Assembly (NCBI GenBank): GCA_965229525.1
Contig: OZ245886.1
Coordinates: 3,348,001-3,412,000 of the forward strand
Source: HXMU1420-13 sp965229525
GTDB lineage: Bacteria; Bacteroidota; Rhodothermia; Balneolales; Balneolaceae
Reading direction: 5' to 3'
Length of the DNA: 64,000 nucleotides
This document shows, piece after piece, positions 1 through 8,145 of this stretch. Position 1 is the stretch's first letter; every line of letters begins with the position of its first letter. Below the pieces are notes generated by a model, which saw only the letters and a program-made list of their open reading frames with translations, did not search any database and had not been told where the DNA came from. The translations under genes were made by a program, and so were the position numbers.

Positions 1-681
1 CTTTCGATGCTCCCTGCTGAGATTCCATCATCAAAATACTGGGAAATATCAGCTAGAATGGAAACAGCCTACGAAGTTGGCGGTGATTACTATGATTTCT
101 ATGAAGTATCTAAAAATGAGCTTGTTGTCGCGGTGGGTGATGCAACAGGGCATGGTATGAAAGCTGGAATAATTGTAGCTACAGTTAAAAGTAATTTCCT
201 ATCAACAGTAGGCTCGAATTCATTAATTGATACCTTAAAAAAAATATCTGCTGGCATTCGAAATTTAGAATTGAAAATGCTCTATATGGGCTTGATGCTT
301 TTCCGTATTAAAAAACATCATCTCACATTTACATCTGCGGGAATGCCTCAAGCACTATGGTATAAAGCTGCGGATAAAAAGATTGAAGAGATTCTAGTGA
401 AAGCAATGCCTTTAGGTACTACTGTTAATTTTCCATATTCAGAACTTGAATTCGACGCTCAAAAAGGTGACATAATACTCGTTGTTTCTGATGGACTCAT
501 AGAACTATTTAATAAACAGAGGGAACAACTTGGAATTGAATCAATTAAAGAGGTGCTATTACGAAGTGCGGGTGAATCCACGGAGGAAATTATGAAAGCT
601 GCTTTTCAACTAAAAGAGAAATGGAGCAATGGTAATCATCAGGAAGATGATGTTACTATTCTAGTTATGAAAGCTATATAA
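1..681 (+). CDS. SpoIIE-family PP2C serine phosphatase, C-terminal part
   Basis: This is the phosphatase domain of a SpoIIE/RsbU-like PP2C enzyme, which removes phosphate from serine or threonine on partner proteins, typically anti-sigma-factor antagonists. The frame is open to the first base, so the N-terminal part, probably a sensor or transmembrane module, lies outside the window. Counting from the first visible Met (base 7), the metal-binding motif VGGDYYDF is at residues 24-31, GDATGHG at 44-50, SDGLIE at 161-166 and the final DDVT at 214-217, so all PP2C metal ligands are present. Other options inside the family cannot be separated without the sensor domain. A strong intrinsic terminator follows directly after the stop codon. 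Confidence 0.9.
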   Translation, partial: LSMLPAEIPSSKYWEISARMETAYEVGGDYYDFYEVSKNELVVAVGDATGHGMKAGIIVATVKSNFLSTVGSNSLIDTLKKISAGIRNLELKMLYMGLMLFRIKKHHLTFTSAGMPQALWYKAADKKIEEILVKAMPLGTTVNFPYSELEFDAQKGDIILVVSDGLIELFNKQREQLGIESIKEVLLRSAGESTEEIMKAAFQLKEKWSNGNHQEDDVTILVMKAI

Positions 682-685
682 AAAG

Positions 686-720
686 AAACCCGAACCGGTC
701 AAAGTTCGGGTTTTTCTTTA
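686..720 (+). terminator. Intrinsic terminator after the PP2C gene
   Basis: A 10-bp perfect stem (686-695 with 704-713, arm AAACCCGAAC) encloses an 8-nt loop and is followed by a T-rich run. It begins five bases after the stop codon of the phosphatase gene. Confidence 0.9.
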
Positions 721-866
721 GGGCATTTGGTGCTTTGCAGCATCCAAAAGCTCGTTTGCTCTTCGCGGCGTACGTACGAGGTGCTATTGCTAAGGTTGCG
801 AACTTTTTTACCTAACTTAGCTTTTTACAAATAGCAACCAATCGTCGAAGTTTTTTATCTTCTACT

Positions 867-1934
867 ATGAATTTGTTTCGTTATTTGTCGCTACGAAAAT
901 TTGAATTTTTAATTGGAGTCTTAGTTTTCTTATTGATTACAATAGTTGTAATCGGATCGCGACAGCTTCGCTTAGCCGCTAATGATGCTTTAGTTTTTGA
1001 CGCACCTACTGTTTTACAATTAGAGCAATCAACCAACATCGATGAGTTAATTTCATTACTGTATGAAACTAACAGTGAATTTAACGAAGGTGAATTCCGA
1101 TGGGCTACGCGATTACTAGGATGGAGGATTTTTAAAACTGGCAATTATGAATTCAATGGTGAATATCCGTACGAGGTCTTTCTATCAAAACTCGCTTTAG
1201 GAATTCAAGACCCGGTTAAAGTTGTGATATTACCGGGTATCTCGGAAAGTAGGTTTGTAGAAAGTGTTTCTTCAGTTCTTCAATTTGATTCAACATCGTT
1301 AGCTAACGTATTCGAGGATAGTTCGTTTCTTGAAGAGCAAAATCTCACCAGAGAAGAACTTCTTGGTAGAATGTTGCCAGAAACCTATTTGATGTACTGG
1401 ACATCAAGCCCTACAGAGGTAGTTCGACGTGTTTTAAGAGAGTTCGATGAACTTGTAACTCAATCATATTCTGATGAAGCTGGGTCACAGAATAAAACCA
1501 TAGAAGAGATTCTAACCATGGCCTCAATAGTTGAATGGGAGTATAAATATGAGGAGGAAAAACCAACGATTAGTGGGTTATATTGGAACAGAATTAATCG
1601 TCGTATGAGACTTGAAGCTGATCCAACTGTTAATTTTGCATTAGGGGAGCGTCGAAGATTACTTTTTGAAGATTACAGATTCGAACATCCCTATAACACA
1701 TATTTAAGGCGTGGCTTACCACCGGGACCAATTACCAATCCCAGTTTATCGACAATAATTGCAACACTGAGACCGGAGGATCACGATTTTCTTTACATGG
1801 TTGCCAATCCGGAGGGTGGTCATGAATTTTCAAGAACTTTTGAAGAACATCAAATTGCTTCAGAAAACTGGCGTAAATGGTTGAGAGAGCAATATCGAAT
1901 TAAACGTAATAACGAACGTTTAGATTCTGATTAA
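867..1934 (+). CDS. mltG: Endolytic murein transglycosylase MltG
   Basis: MltG cuts nascent glycan strands at the inner membrane and sets the glycan chain length released during peptidoglycan synthesis. The protein has a short cytoplasmic N-terminus, one membrane segment at about residues 13-31 and a periplasmic YceG domain. The catalytic-site segment reads LTMASIVEWE, with the conserved glutamate at E223, followed by the family signatures ADPTVNFALG and YNTYLRRGLPPGPI. At 355 residues it is a normal family length. The 130-base upstream spacer shows no clear ribosome binding site. Its stop overlaps by four bases the stop of the convergent downstream gene through a shared TTAA. Confidence 0.93.
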   Translation: MNLFRYLSLRKFEFLIGVLVFLLITIVVIGSRQLRLAANDALVFDAPTVLQLEQSTNIDELISLLYETNSEFNEGEFRWATRLLGWRIFKTGNYEFNGEYPYEVFLSKLALGIQDPVKVVILPGISESRFVESVSSVLQFDSTSLANVFEDSSFLEEQNLTREELLGRMLPETYLMYWTSSPTEVVRRVLREFDELVTQSYSDEAGSQNKTIEEILTMASIVEWEYKYEEEKPTISGLYWNRINRRMRLEADPTVNFALGERRRLLFEDYRFEHPYNTYLRRGLPPGPITNPSLSTIIATLRPEDHDFLYMVANPEGGHEFSRTFEEHQIASENWRKWLREQYRIKRNNERLDSD

Positions 1935-3682
1935 CGCCTTCTTCTGAATTCGGTTTGCGTTTGAACTGAATCGGGTGTCATCATCATATCACTTTCACGT
2001 AACTTTTTTTCGACCCTTATTGCCTCATTTACATGGGTTCCATTAAAATCTACATTGATACTTAGACCTCTATATCCTGTTAAATTTCTAAGATAATCAC
2101 GTAAATAGGCTGGGTTTTTTATAAACTGAAGCTGATTCAGAATAATTCTAGCAGCATCAAAACCTATATAGGCAAATTGATTTGGGTCGGTTTGAAAACG
2201 AATTCTAAATTCTGATATAAACTCTCTTGCCTCCATCGTTGTCGTATCAACATGAAAAGAACGTGAGTAATATAATTGAGTAGAATCTAATCTACGTGCT
2301 TCAATATTTACTTCTTGCCACTCTTCTGACCCAAGTATTGCTACTTCGCTTCTCATAGCTTCTAAATCGGTGAGTAGGCTTTCGATTAACGTCTGCGCAA
2401 TTGTGCCTGTAAAAGGAGCATATATCGCTTTTACCATTGCTACAGAATCTAGTGTGTCTGTTGTGAAAAACTGAGTATAATCGCGAATATCGTACCCTAA
2501 TTCTTCGAAATTCTCTTCAAAGTAATATTCAACATATCCGCCTAATCGTTCAGCTTCGTGTCTAAACGCTCTAGCGGCCGGTGCACCTAAAGATCTGGCT
2601 TCTGCAATTACACCGAGCGTATCAAACCCTAATTCGAGTGCCTCTCTTGCCATTATTTTACCTTGAGCACCAAATGCCGGATTTAACTGAAATACATAAT
2701 TATTATATAAATCTAAGCTATCTGCATTTGCAAGGGGAAGTAGCATTGGAATTTCATATTGCTCAGCAAGATTTGAAAATTCTTTAGCTACCTGTGAAAA
2801 TAGAGGCCCGATAATTACATCAATACCATCTTTGAATACAAATTCTGAGATGATTGCTTCTGCACTTGCGTTTCCTGTATTTGTACTTCTATAAGTGATA
2901 AAAGCTTTTTGATCTGCATTTTCTCTATTAAATTGTTCAACCGCTAACTGAATACCATAGTAAAGGTGCTGTGGTATTTCATATTCTGGGGTATCGAAAT
3001 CAAATTCAGGTAGCACTACTCCAATATTATAGGCAATCCCTCTCGGTGCTGATATATAATTAACTGTTCTTACCGAAGAAGTGTAAGAAACCGAATCAGC
3101 TAATTGAGTTTTTAGTCGGTTGAATCTGAGATTATTCACTTCAATCGCCGAATCTTCAAACAAGCGTAATAGCGTTGATGCTGTATTATAATCAACTCTT
3201 CCAAATGCGTATTCAAGCAAATCAAGCCTTATTTCATCATCAGAAACTGATTTAAACACATCAAATCGTTGTTTTGTTGTTAAAAAGCCGATGATATCAC
3301 TGTAAGTTTTGTCAGCGCTTCTTGTAATTGCAGATGTTGATGAATTATGAATTAAATGATGAAGTATTTCTAAAGCAGTATCAAAATTTTTAAGCTGAAA
3401 GTGAGCTAAAGCTGAGGTATACGCAGCATCTTGATACCATTCTGTTGGTGAGTTCTCTTTTAGTTGAGAAAAAATATTAATCGCCTTCAAATAGTTTCGT
3501 TCAGCAAAATGACTTTTACCTAAAAATAATTGAGATTCTAAACCATCAACACGCTCGAAAACAAAGATTGCACGTTGATAATCTCCTTGCTGATACAAAG
3601 ATTTACCCATCTCTATTGTTTGTGCAGAGATATTTTGAATAAGGAAGAGTCCGAAGAGTAAACAGGAGATAAATTTTGTCAT
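1931..3682 (-). CDS. Periplasmic TPR plus ligand-binding-fold protein (LpoA/Peripla_BP_6-like)
   Basis: A secreted protein with a signal peptide at residues 1-20 (cleavage near ISAQ), TPR-like helices at about 25-200 (YQQGDYQRAIFVFE and similar) and a type I periplasmic ligand-binding fold from about 215 to 560 (GVVLPEFD, DVIIGPLFS, IPMLLPLANAD). The order TPR then LivJ-like fold is that of LpoA-type penicillin-binding-protein activators and of Bacteroidota amino-acid-binding-like proteins. No lipobox cysteine is present, so it is probably soluble in the periplasm. It is the last gene of the efp-accB-accC-gcvH-guaA direction and lies 50 bases after guaA. Convergence with mltG suggests, but does not prove, a cell-wall role; ligand unknown. 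Confidence 0.75.
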   Translation of the reverse strand: MTKFISCLLFGLFLIQNISAQTIEMGKSLYQQGDYQRAIFVFERVDGLESQLFLGKSHFAERNYLKAINIFSQLKENSPTEWYQDAAYTSALAHFQLKNFDTALEILHHLIHNSSTSAITRSADKTYSDIIGFLTTKQRFDVFKSVSDDEIRLDLLEYAFGRVDYNTASTLLRLFEDSAIEVNNLRFNRLKTQLADSVSYTSSVRTVNYISAPRGIAYNIGVVLPEFDFDTPEYEIPQHLYYGIQLAVEQFNRENADQKAFITYRSTNTGNASAEAIISEFVFKDGIDVIIGPLFSQVAKEFSNLAEQYEIPMLLPLANADSLDLYNNYVFQLNPAFGAQGKIMAREALELGFDTLGVIAEARSLGAPAARAFRHEAERLGGYVEYYFEENFEELGYDIRDYTQFFTTDTLDSVAMVKAIYAPFTGTIAQTLIESLLTDLEAMRSEVAILGSEEWQEVNIEARRLDSTQLYYSRSFHVDTTTMEAREFISEFRIRFQTDPNQFAYIGFDAARIILNQLQFIKNPAYLRDYLRNLTGYRGLSINVDFNGTHVNEAIRVEKKLRESDMMMTPDSVQTQTEFRRRR

Positions 3683-3731
3683 TCTATTTTAATTTTTGCT
3701 CTCTTACACCTAAATAAGCAGGATTTGTTCT

Positions 3732-5279
3732 TTATTCCCACTCTATTGTTGCTGGTGGTTTCGAACTAATATCGTAGACCACTCTGTTAATGCCCTTAAT
3801 CTCATTTATAATTCTATTAGATACGTGTGCGAGAAACTCATAGGGAAGATGTGCCCAGTCAGCGGTCATACCATCCAGACTTGTCACAGCACGCAAGGCT
3901 ACCGTAAATTCGTATGTGCGCTCATCGCCCATAACGCCTACACTTTGAACTGGCAGTAAAACCACTAAAGCCTGCCATACTTCGCTATAAAGATGATTTG
4001 CTTTAAGCTCATCTATAAAAATCTTATCAGCATCTCTTAATAAATCCAGTCGCTCTTTACTTAGATCTCCTATTACTCGAATTCCAAGACCGGGTCCAGG
4101 GAAAGGGTGCCGAGCAATGAAATGTTCTGGAATTCCTAAAGCACGACCAACTTCACGAACTTCATCTTTGAATAATTCACGTACAGGCTCAATAAGATCT
4201 AATTTCATCTTATCAGGTAAACCACCTACGTTGTGATGCGATTTAATCGTTGCAGATGGTCCCTTAAAGGAAACGCTTTCGATAACATCAGGGTAAAGTG
4301 TGCCCTGTGCTAGATATTTAAAATCAGAATCATGACCAATTTCTTGCTCGAAGACATCTATAAATGAAACACCAATTATCTTTCTTTTTGTCTCAGGATC
4401 GGATACTCCTTCAAGACGCTCCATAAATAAATCAGTAGCATCTACACCACGAACCGGAAGGTGGAGGTCTCTGGTGTAGAGATGAAGAACATCTTCAAAC
4501 TCATTTTTTCTGAGAAGTCCATTATCAACGAATACACATTCTAGTTGATCCCCGATCGCTTTATGAATTAATGTAGCTACTACGGTTGAATCAACACCGC
4601 CAGAAAGGGCACATAACACTTTGTCAGAACCAACTTTGGCTCTTATTGCTTCAATTTGTTCGTCAATGAAAGATGAAGCTGTCCAATCACCTGTGAGGCC
4701 ACATATTTCGAATGCAAAGTTTTTTAGTAGCTGTTTTCCACAATCGGTATGGGCCACTTCCGGATGAAATTGAACACCATAAATTGGCTGTTCAATGTGC
4801 CGAACTGCGGCAACATCTGCATTTGCAGTATGTCCAATCACTTCATAAGAGGATGGGAGTTCATGAATATGATCGCCGTGACTCATCCATACTACAGAAC
4901 CATCTTCTATTTCTTTGAGCAGATCACTGGAATTATCAATTATTAAATGAGCACGACCGTATTCACGTTTATCGGCTTTATCTACACTGCCCGGAATTTC
5001 TGTATGTGCTAATAGTTGAAGGCCATAGCAAACACCAAGGATCGGGACATTCAAATCGAAAATTTCTGTCTGTAGATGAGGAGCACCCTCATCGTTTACA
5101 CTCATAGGACCACCGGAAAGGATTACACCTTTTGGTTGAGGTGTTAGCACTTCCTCTAAGTCGACATTAAAGGGGTGAATCTCGCAGTAAATATTAAATT
5201 CACGGAGTCTTCGCGCGATTAGTTGAGTGAATTGGGAACCGTAATCAAGAATTAAGATCCATTCGCTATGTCGACTCAT
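3732..5279 (-). CDS. guaA: GMP synthase (glutamine-hydrolysing)
   Basis: GuaA converts XMP, ATP and glutamine to GMP in the cytoplasm. The N-terminal class I amidotransferase domain carries the nucleophile C84 in GVCYGLQ and the partners H172 and E174 in FHPEV. The ATP pyrophosphatase domain has the PP-loop SGGVDS at 226-231, and the C-terminal dimerisation domain ends with the conserved KPPATIEWE. At 515 residues it is full length. The start is preceded by AAGGAAA at a suitable distance. It lies 17 bases downstream of gcvH in the same direction, so it is likely cotranscribed with the acc genes. guaB is not in the window. Confidence 0.98.
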   Translation of the reverse strand: MSRHSEWILILDYGSQFTQLIARRLREFNIYCEIHPFNVDLEEVLTPQPKGVILSGGPMSVNDEGAPHLQTEIFDLNVPILGVCYGLQLLAHTEIPGSVDKADKREYGRAHLIIDNSSDLLKEIEDGSVVWMSHGDHIHELPSSYEVIGHTANADVAAVRHIEQPIYGVQFHPEVAHTDCGKQLLKNFAFEICGLTGDWTASSFIDEQIEAIRAKVGSDKVLCALSGGVDSTVVATLIHKAIGDQLECVFVDNGLLRKNEFEDVLHLYTRDLHLPVRGVDATDLFMERLEGVSDPETKRKIIGVSFIDVFEQEIGHDSDFKYLAQGTLYPDVIESVSFKGPSATIKSHHNVGGLPDKMKLDLIEPVRELFKDEVREVGRALGIPEHFIARHPFPGPGLGIRVIGDLSKERLDLLRDADKIFIDELKANHLYSEVWQALVVLLPVQSVGVMGDERTYEFTVALRAVTSLDGMTADWAHLPYEFLAHVSNRIINEIKGINRVVYDISSKPPATIEWE

Positions 5280-5296
5280 TAATTATTTTCCTTAAA

Positions 5297-5674
5297 TCAG
5301 GTAATTTTTTTGTAATCATCCGCAGTTAGGAGAGAATCAAGTTGTGAAGCATCAGAAAGCTTCATTTTAATCATCCAACCTTCGCCATAAGGGTCATCAT
5401 TCACAAGCTCTGGGCTATCTTCTAGAGCTTCGTTTAACTCAGTCACTTCACCATCTACAGGGGCATATAAATCCGATACTGTTTTTACAGCCTCAACCGT
5501 ACCAAAAGTATCATCTTGTGAAAAATCAGACCCTACATCTTCCAACTCTACAAACACAATATCACCAAGTTCCCCTTGTGCGAAATCAGTAATTCCGATG
5601 GTAACAGTTCCATCGCCATTATCGCGAATCCACTCATGTTCTTTAGTATATTTTAAATCTGAAGGTGTGCTCAT
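5297..5674 (-). CDS. gcvH: Glycine cleavage system H protein
   Basis: GcvH is the small lipoyl carrier that shuttles the aminomethyl group between the P, T and L proteins of glycine cleavage; it can also serve as a lipoyl relay. The lipoylated lysine is K64 within VEAVKTVSD. Length (125 residues) is typical. A GAGGAA Shine-Dalgarno site precedes the start. The start codon overlaps the accC stop by four bases (ATGA), implying translational coupling to biotin carboxylase. No gcvT, gcvP or lipoate ligase gene is visible in the window, so the location within a fatty-acid biosynthesis cluster is notable. Confidence 0.96.
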   Translation of the reverse strand: MSTPSDLKYTKEHEWIRDNGDGTVTIGITDFAQGELGDIVFVELEDVGSDFSQDDTFGTVEAVKTVSDLYAPVDGEVTELNEALEDSPELVNDDPYGEGWMIKMKLSDASQLDSLLTADDYKKIT

Positions 5675-7026
5675 TCTGATTCCTCAGGTTTGAAATTGAA
5701 AGATGTTTCTAAATATTTTGTAGTGATTGATCCGGCTCTAAAGTTGGGATCATCCAAAAGTTGAATATGGTAAGGTATGGTTGTTTTAATACCTTCAATG
5801 ATGAATTCTTCTAAAGCTCGTTTCATTTTAACGATTGCCTGTTCACGAGTAGGGGCTGTAACGATCAGTTTAGCGATCATAGAATCATAAAATGGTGGGA
5901 TACGATATCCAGAATAGGCATGGGTATCTAACCTAACACCATGACCTCCAGGAGGATGAAAAACTGTAATCACTCCAGCAGATGGGCGGAAGCCATGCGC
6001 AGGATCTTCGGCATTAATTCGACATTCGATGGAATGGCCCTCTAGCTCAACTTCCATATCCGCTATAGATTCTCCAGCAGCGATTCTAATTTGCTGCTCG
6101 ATAAGATCATAACCAGTAATTTCTTCAGTTACCGGATGTTCAACCTGAATTCGAGTATTCATTTCCATGAAGTAGAAGTTCAAATCGTTATCAACGAGAA
6201 ATTCTACAGTTCCGGCACCTTCATAATTCACCGATTTAGCAGCATTTACAGCTGCCAATCCCATTTCCTCACGTAATTCAGGAGTAGAAAGTGGGGAAGG
6301 AGCTTCTTCAAGTATTTTTTGGTGTCTCCGTTGCGAAGAACAGTCGCGTTCGCCAAGATGAACTCCATTGCCATGTTGATCCATCAAAATCTGAATTTCA
6401 ACATGATGTGGATTCTTTACAAAACGCTCGATGTATACTTCCGGGTTATTAAAAGCACTTGCCGCTTCACTGGTACACATCTCGTAATTTTTCTTTAACT
6501 CCGATGCCTCTTCAACAACGCGCATACCACGTCCACCACCACCGGCAGATGCTTTAATGATGAGCGGATAACCAATTTCTTCACAAACCTTCTTGGCGTC
6601 TTCAAAGGTTGCAACCACGCCGTCTGAACCGGGAACTACTGGTACTTTATTTGCAATCATGGTTGCCTTGGCAACTGCTTTATCACCCATCTTGGATATA
6701 GCCTCAGGTGACGGTCCAATGAACTTTAAGTCATGCTCAGCGCAAATACGTGAAAATTCAGCGTTTTCTGCTAAAAAACCATAACCAGGGTGAATAGCCT
6801 CTGCATTTGTTATCTCTGCTGCGGCGAGAATACTCTGGATTTTTAAGTAACTATCTTTACTGGCTGGTGGGCCAATACAAACCGCTTCGTCGGCAAATTT
6901 TACATGTAAACTATCGGCATCGGCAGTTGAATAAACAGCAACTGTTTTGATACCTAATTCCTTACATGTTCGAATAATTCGAAGTGCGATTTCACCACGG
7001 TTCGCAATCAGAATTTTGTTAAACAT
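5671..7026 (-). CDS. accC: Acetyl-CoA carboxylase, biotin carboxylase subunit
   Basis: AccC carboxylates biotin on AccB using ATP and bicarbonate, the first half-reaction of malonyl-CoA synthesis. It begins with the biotin-carboxylase signature NKILIANRGEIALRII, has the ATP-grasp glycine loop GGGGRGM at 162-168, and the active-site stretches GERDCSSQRRHQK and FMEMNTRIQVEHPVTE. At 451 residues it is a stand-alone subunit, not a pyruvate-carboxylase-type fusion. It is seven bases downstream of accB and overlaps gcvH by four bases. The carboxyltransferase genes accA and accD are not in the window. Confidence 0.97.
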   Translation of the reverse strand: MFNKILIANRGEIALRIIRTCKELGIKTVAVYSTADADSLHVKFADEAVCIGPPASKDSYLKIQSILAAAEITNAEAIHPGYGFLAENAEFSRICAEHDLKFIGPSPEAISKMGDKAVAKATMIANKVPVVPGSDGVVATFEDAKKVCEEIGYPLIIKASAGGGGRGMRVVEEASELKKNYEMCTSEAASAFNNPEVYIERFVKNPHHVEIQILMDQHGNGVHLGERDCSSQRRHQKILEEAPSPLSTPELREEMGLAAVNAAKSVNYEGAGTVEFLVDNDLNFYFMEMNTRIQVEHPVTEEITGYDLIEQQIRIAAGESIADMEVELEGHSIECRINAEDPAHGFRPSAGVITVFHPPGGHGVRLDTHAYSGYRIPPFYDSMIAKLIVTAPTREQAIVKMKRALEEFIIEGIKTTIPYHIQLLDDPNFRAGSITTKYLETSFNFKPEESE

Positions 7027-7032
7027 GTAGGT

Positions 7033-7506
7033 TTAGTTTTTTTCAATGATAAATAGTGGTTGATCAAATTCAACCGGAGTGCCATCAGAAACTAGAATTT
7101 CACGGATAGTGCCGCCAAACTCTGCTTCAATTTCGTTCATGATTTTCATGGCCTCAATTATGCAAAGTGTTTGACCTTTTTTCACAACATCACCTACTTT
7201 ACAAAATGCATCCGATTCTGGAGATGGCGCTTGATAAAATGTACCAACAATTGGCGACTTCATGGTATCACCTTTGGCAGTAGGAGCCGAAGCAGCTGCT
7301 TCTGCTGGCGCAGCGGGAGTGGCTGGCATAGCAGTAGGCATAGGAGCTGCAACAGGTGCAGCTGGGACAGGTTGTGTGAAAGTAACTTGCTCAACCGCAC
7401 CAGTTTTTTTCACTTTGATTTTAAAATCTCCTTCTTCGATGGAAACTTCATTCACATCGCTGTCTGAGATCATGTCTAGAATATTCTTTATCAGTTTTAA
7501 ATCCAT
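7033..7506 (-). CDS. accB: Biotin carboxyl carrier protein of acetyl-CoA carboxylase
   Basis: AccB carries the biotin that is carboxylated by AccC. The N-terminal region (1-45) is followed by a flexible Ala/Pro linker (about 46-78) and a C-terminal biotinyl domain with the biotinylated K121 in IEAMKIMNE. Length of 157 residues matches bacterial BCCP. It lies six bases downstream of efp and just upstream of accC, a widespread gene order. Long open frames on the opposite strand here arise only from the GC-rich linker codons. Confidence 0.97.
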   Translation of the reverse strand: MDLKLIKNILDMISDSDVNEVSIEEGDFKIKVKKTGAVEQVTFTQPVPAAPVAAPMPTAMPATPAAPAEAAASAPTAKGDTMKSPIVGTFYQAPSPESDAFCKVGDVVKKGQTLCIIEAMKIMNEIEAEFGGTIREILVSDGTPVEFDQPLFIIEKN

Positions 7507-7512
7507 GAGTAT

Positions 7513-8082
7513 TTATTTTGCGCGTTCTATGTAAGTACCGGTTCTGGTATCAACCCGGATTTTTTCCCCTTCTTGAATGAATAGTGGGACATTTACTACA
7601 GCCCCTGAATCTAATGTGGCCGGCTTAGAACCGCCTTGTGCTGTGTCTCCCTTTACACCAGGGTCTGTACGCTCAACGGTTAGTATAAGATGATCTGGTG
7701 GCTCTGCGTATAATACCTGCTCATCATCCGCATTAAATAGCACTTTACAAGTTTGCCCTTCAACTAAAAAATCTTGTCGTTCAACTTGATGAGGAGCGAT
7801 TGGTATTTGCTCATACGTATCATTATTCATGAAATAAAACATAGAGCCGTCGCTGTACAAATACTGATATTCCCGATTCTCAACCCGAATTGCTTCTGAT
7901 TTTTCACCTGACCGCCAGGTTTTATCAATGTTTTTGCCATTAACGATACCTTTTAACTTGGTTCTTACGAAGGCAGGGCCTTTTCCAGGCTTTACATGCT
8001 GAAATTCTGTAATAGAATACAATTCGCCATCCAGATTCAGAACCAGGCCATTTCTGAAATCAGCGGTAGAAACTTTTGCCAT
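7513..8082 (-). CDS. efp: Translation elongation factor P
   Basis: EF-P rescues ribosomes stalled at polyproline stretches. The KOW-like domain I carries the tip loop HVKPGKGPAF, with lysine K34 at the position that EpmA modifies in Escherichia coli; no epmA or epmB is seen here, so the modification state is unknown. OB domains II and III follow, ending with the typical VDTRTGTYIERAK. At 189 residues it is full length. A TAnnTTTG-type promoter lies upstream, making this the likely first gene of the efp-accB-accC-gcvH-guaA operon. Polyproline-rich TonB proteins encoded later in the window are plausible clients. Confidence 0.97.
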   Translation of the reverse strand: MAKVSTADFRNGLVLNLDGELYSITEFQHVKPGKGPAFVRTKLKGIVNGKNIDKTWRSGEKSEAIRVENREYQYLYSDGSMFYFMNNDTYEQIPIAPHQVERQDFLVEGQTCKVLFNADDEQVLYAEPPDHLILTVERTDPGVKGDTAQGGSKPATLDSGAVVNVPLFIQEGEKIRVDTRTGTYIERAK

Positions 8083-8109
8083 TAAATTTTAACTCCGTTT
8101 TTAGTTGCG

Positions 8110-8140
8110 CAAAAATAGGGGGTGCTACCTTGGATAACAA
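8110..8140 (-). promoter_or_regulatory. Bacteroidota-type promoter for the efp operon
   Basis: Read on the minus strand, TTG (8138-8140) is followed after 20 bases by TATTTTTG (8110-8117), matching the Bacteroidota -33/-7 form TTG-N19/20-TAnnTTTG. It lies 28 bases before the efp start and in the short gap after the upstream transporter gene, the expected place for an operon promoter. Confidence 0.5.
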
Positions 8141-8145
8141 GTAAA

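Noticed and set aside
7171..7534. Two open frames on the plus strand opposite accB
   Set aside because: They are shadows of the Ala/Pro-rich linker codons of accB and encode low-complexity Ala/Gly/Cys/Ser-rich sequence with no domain.
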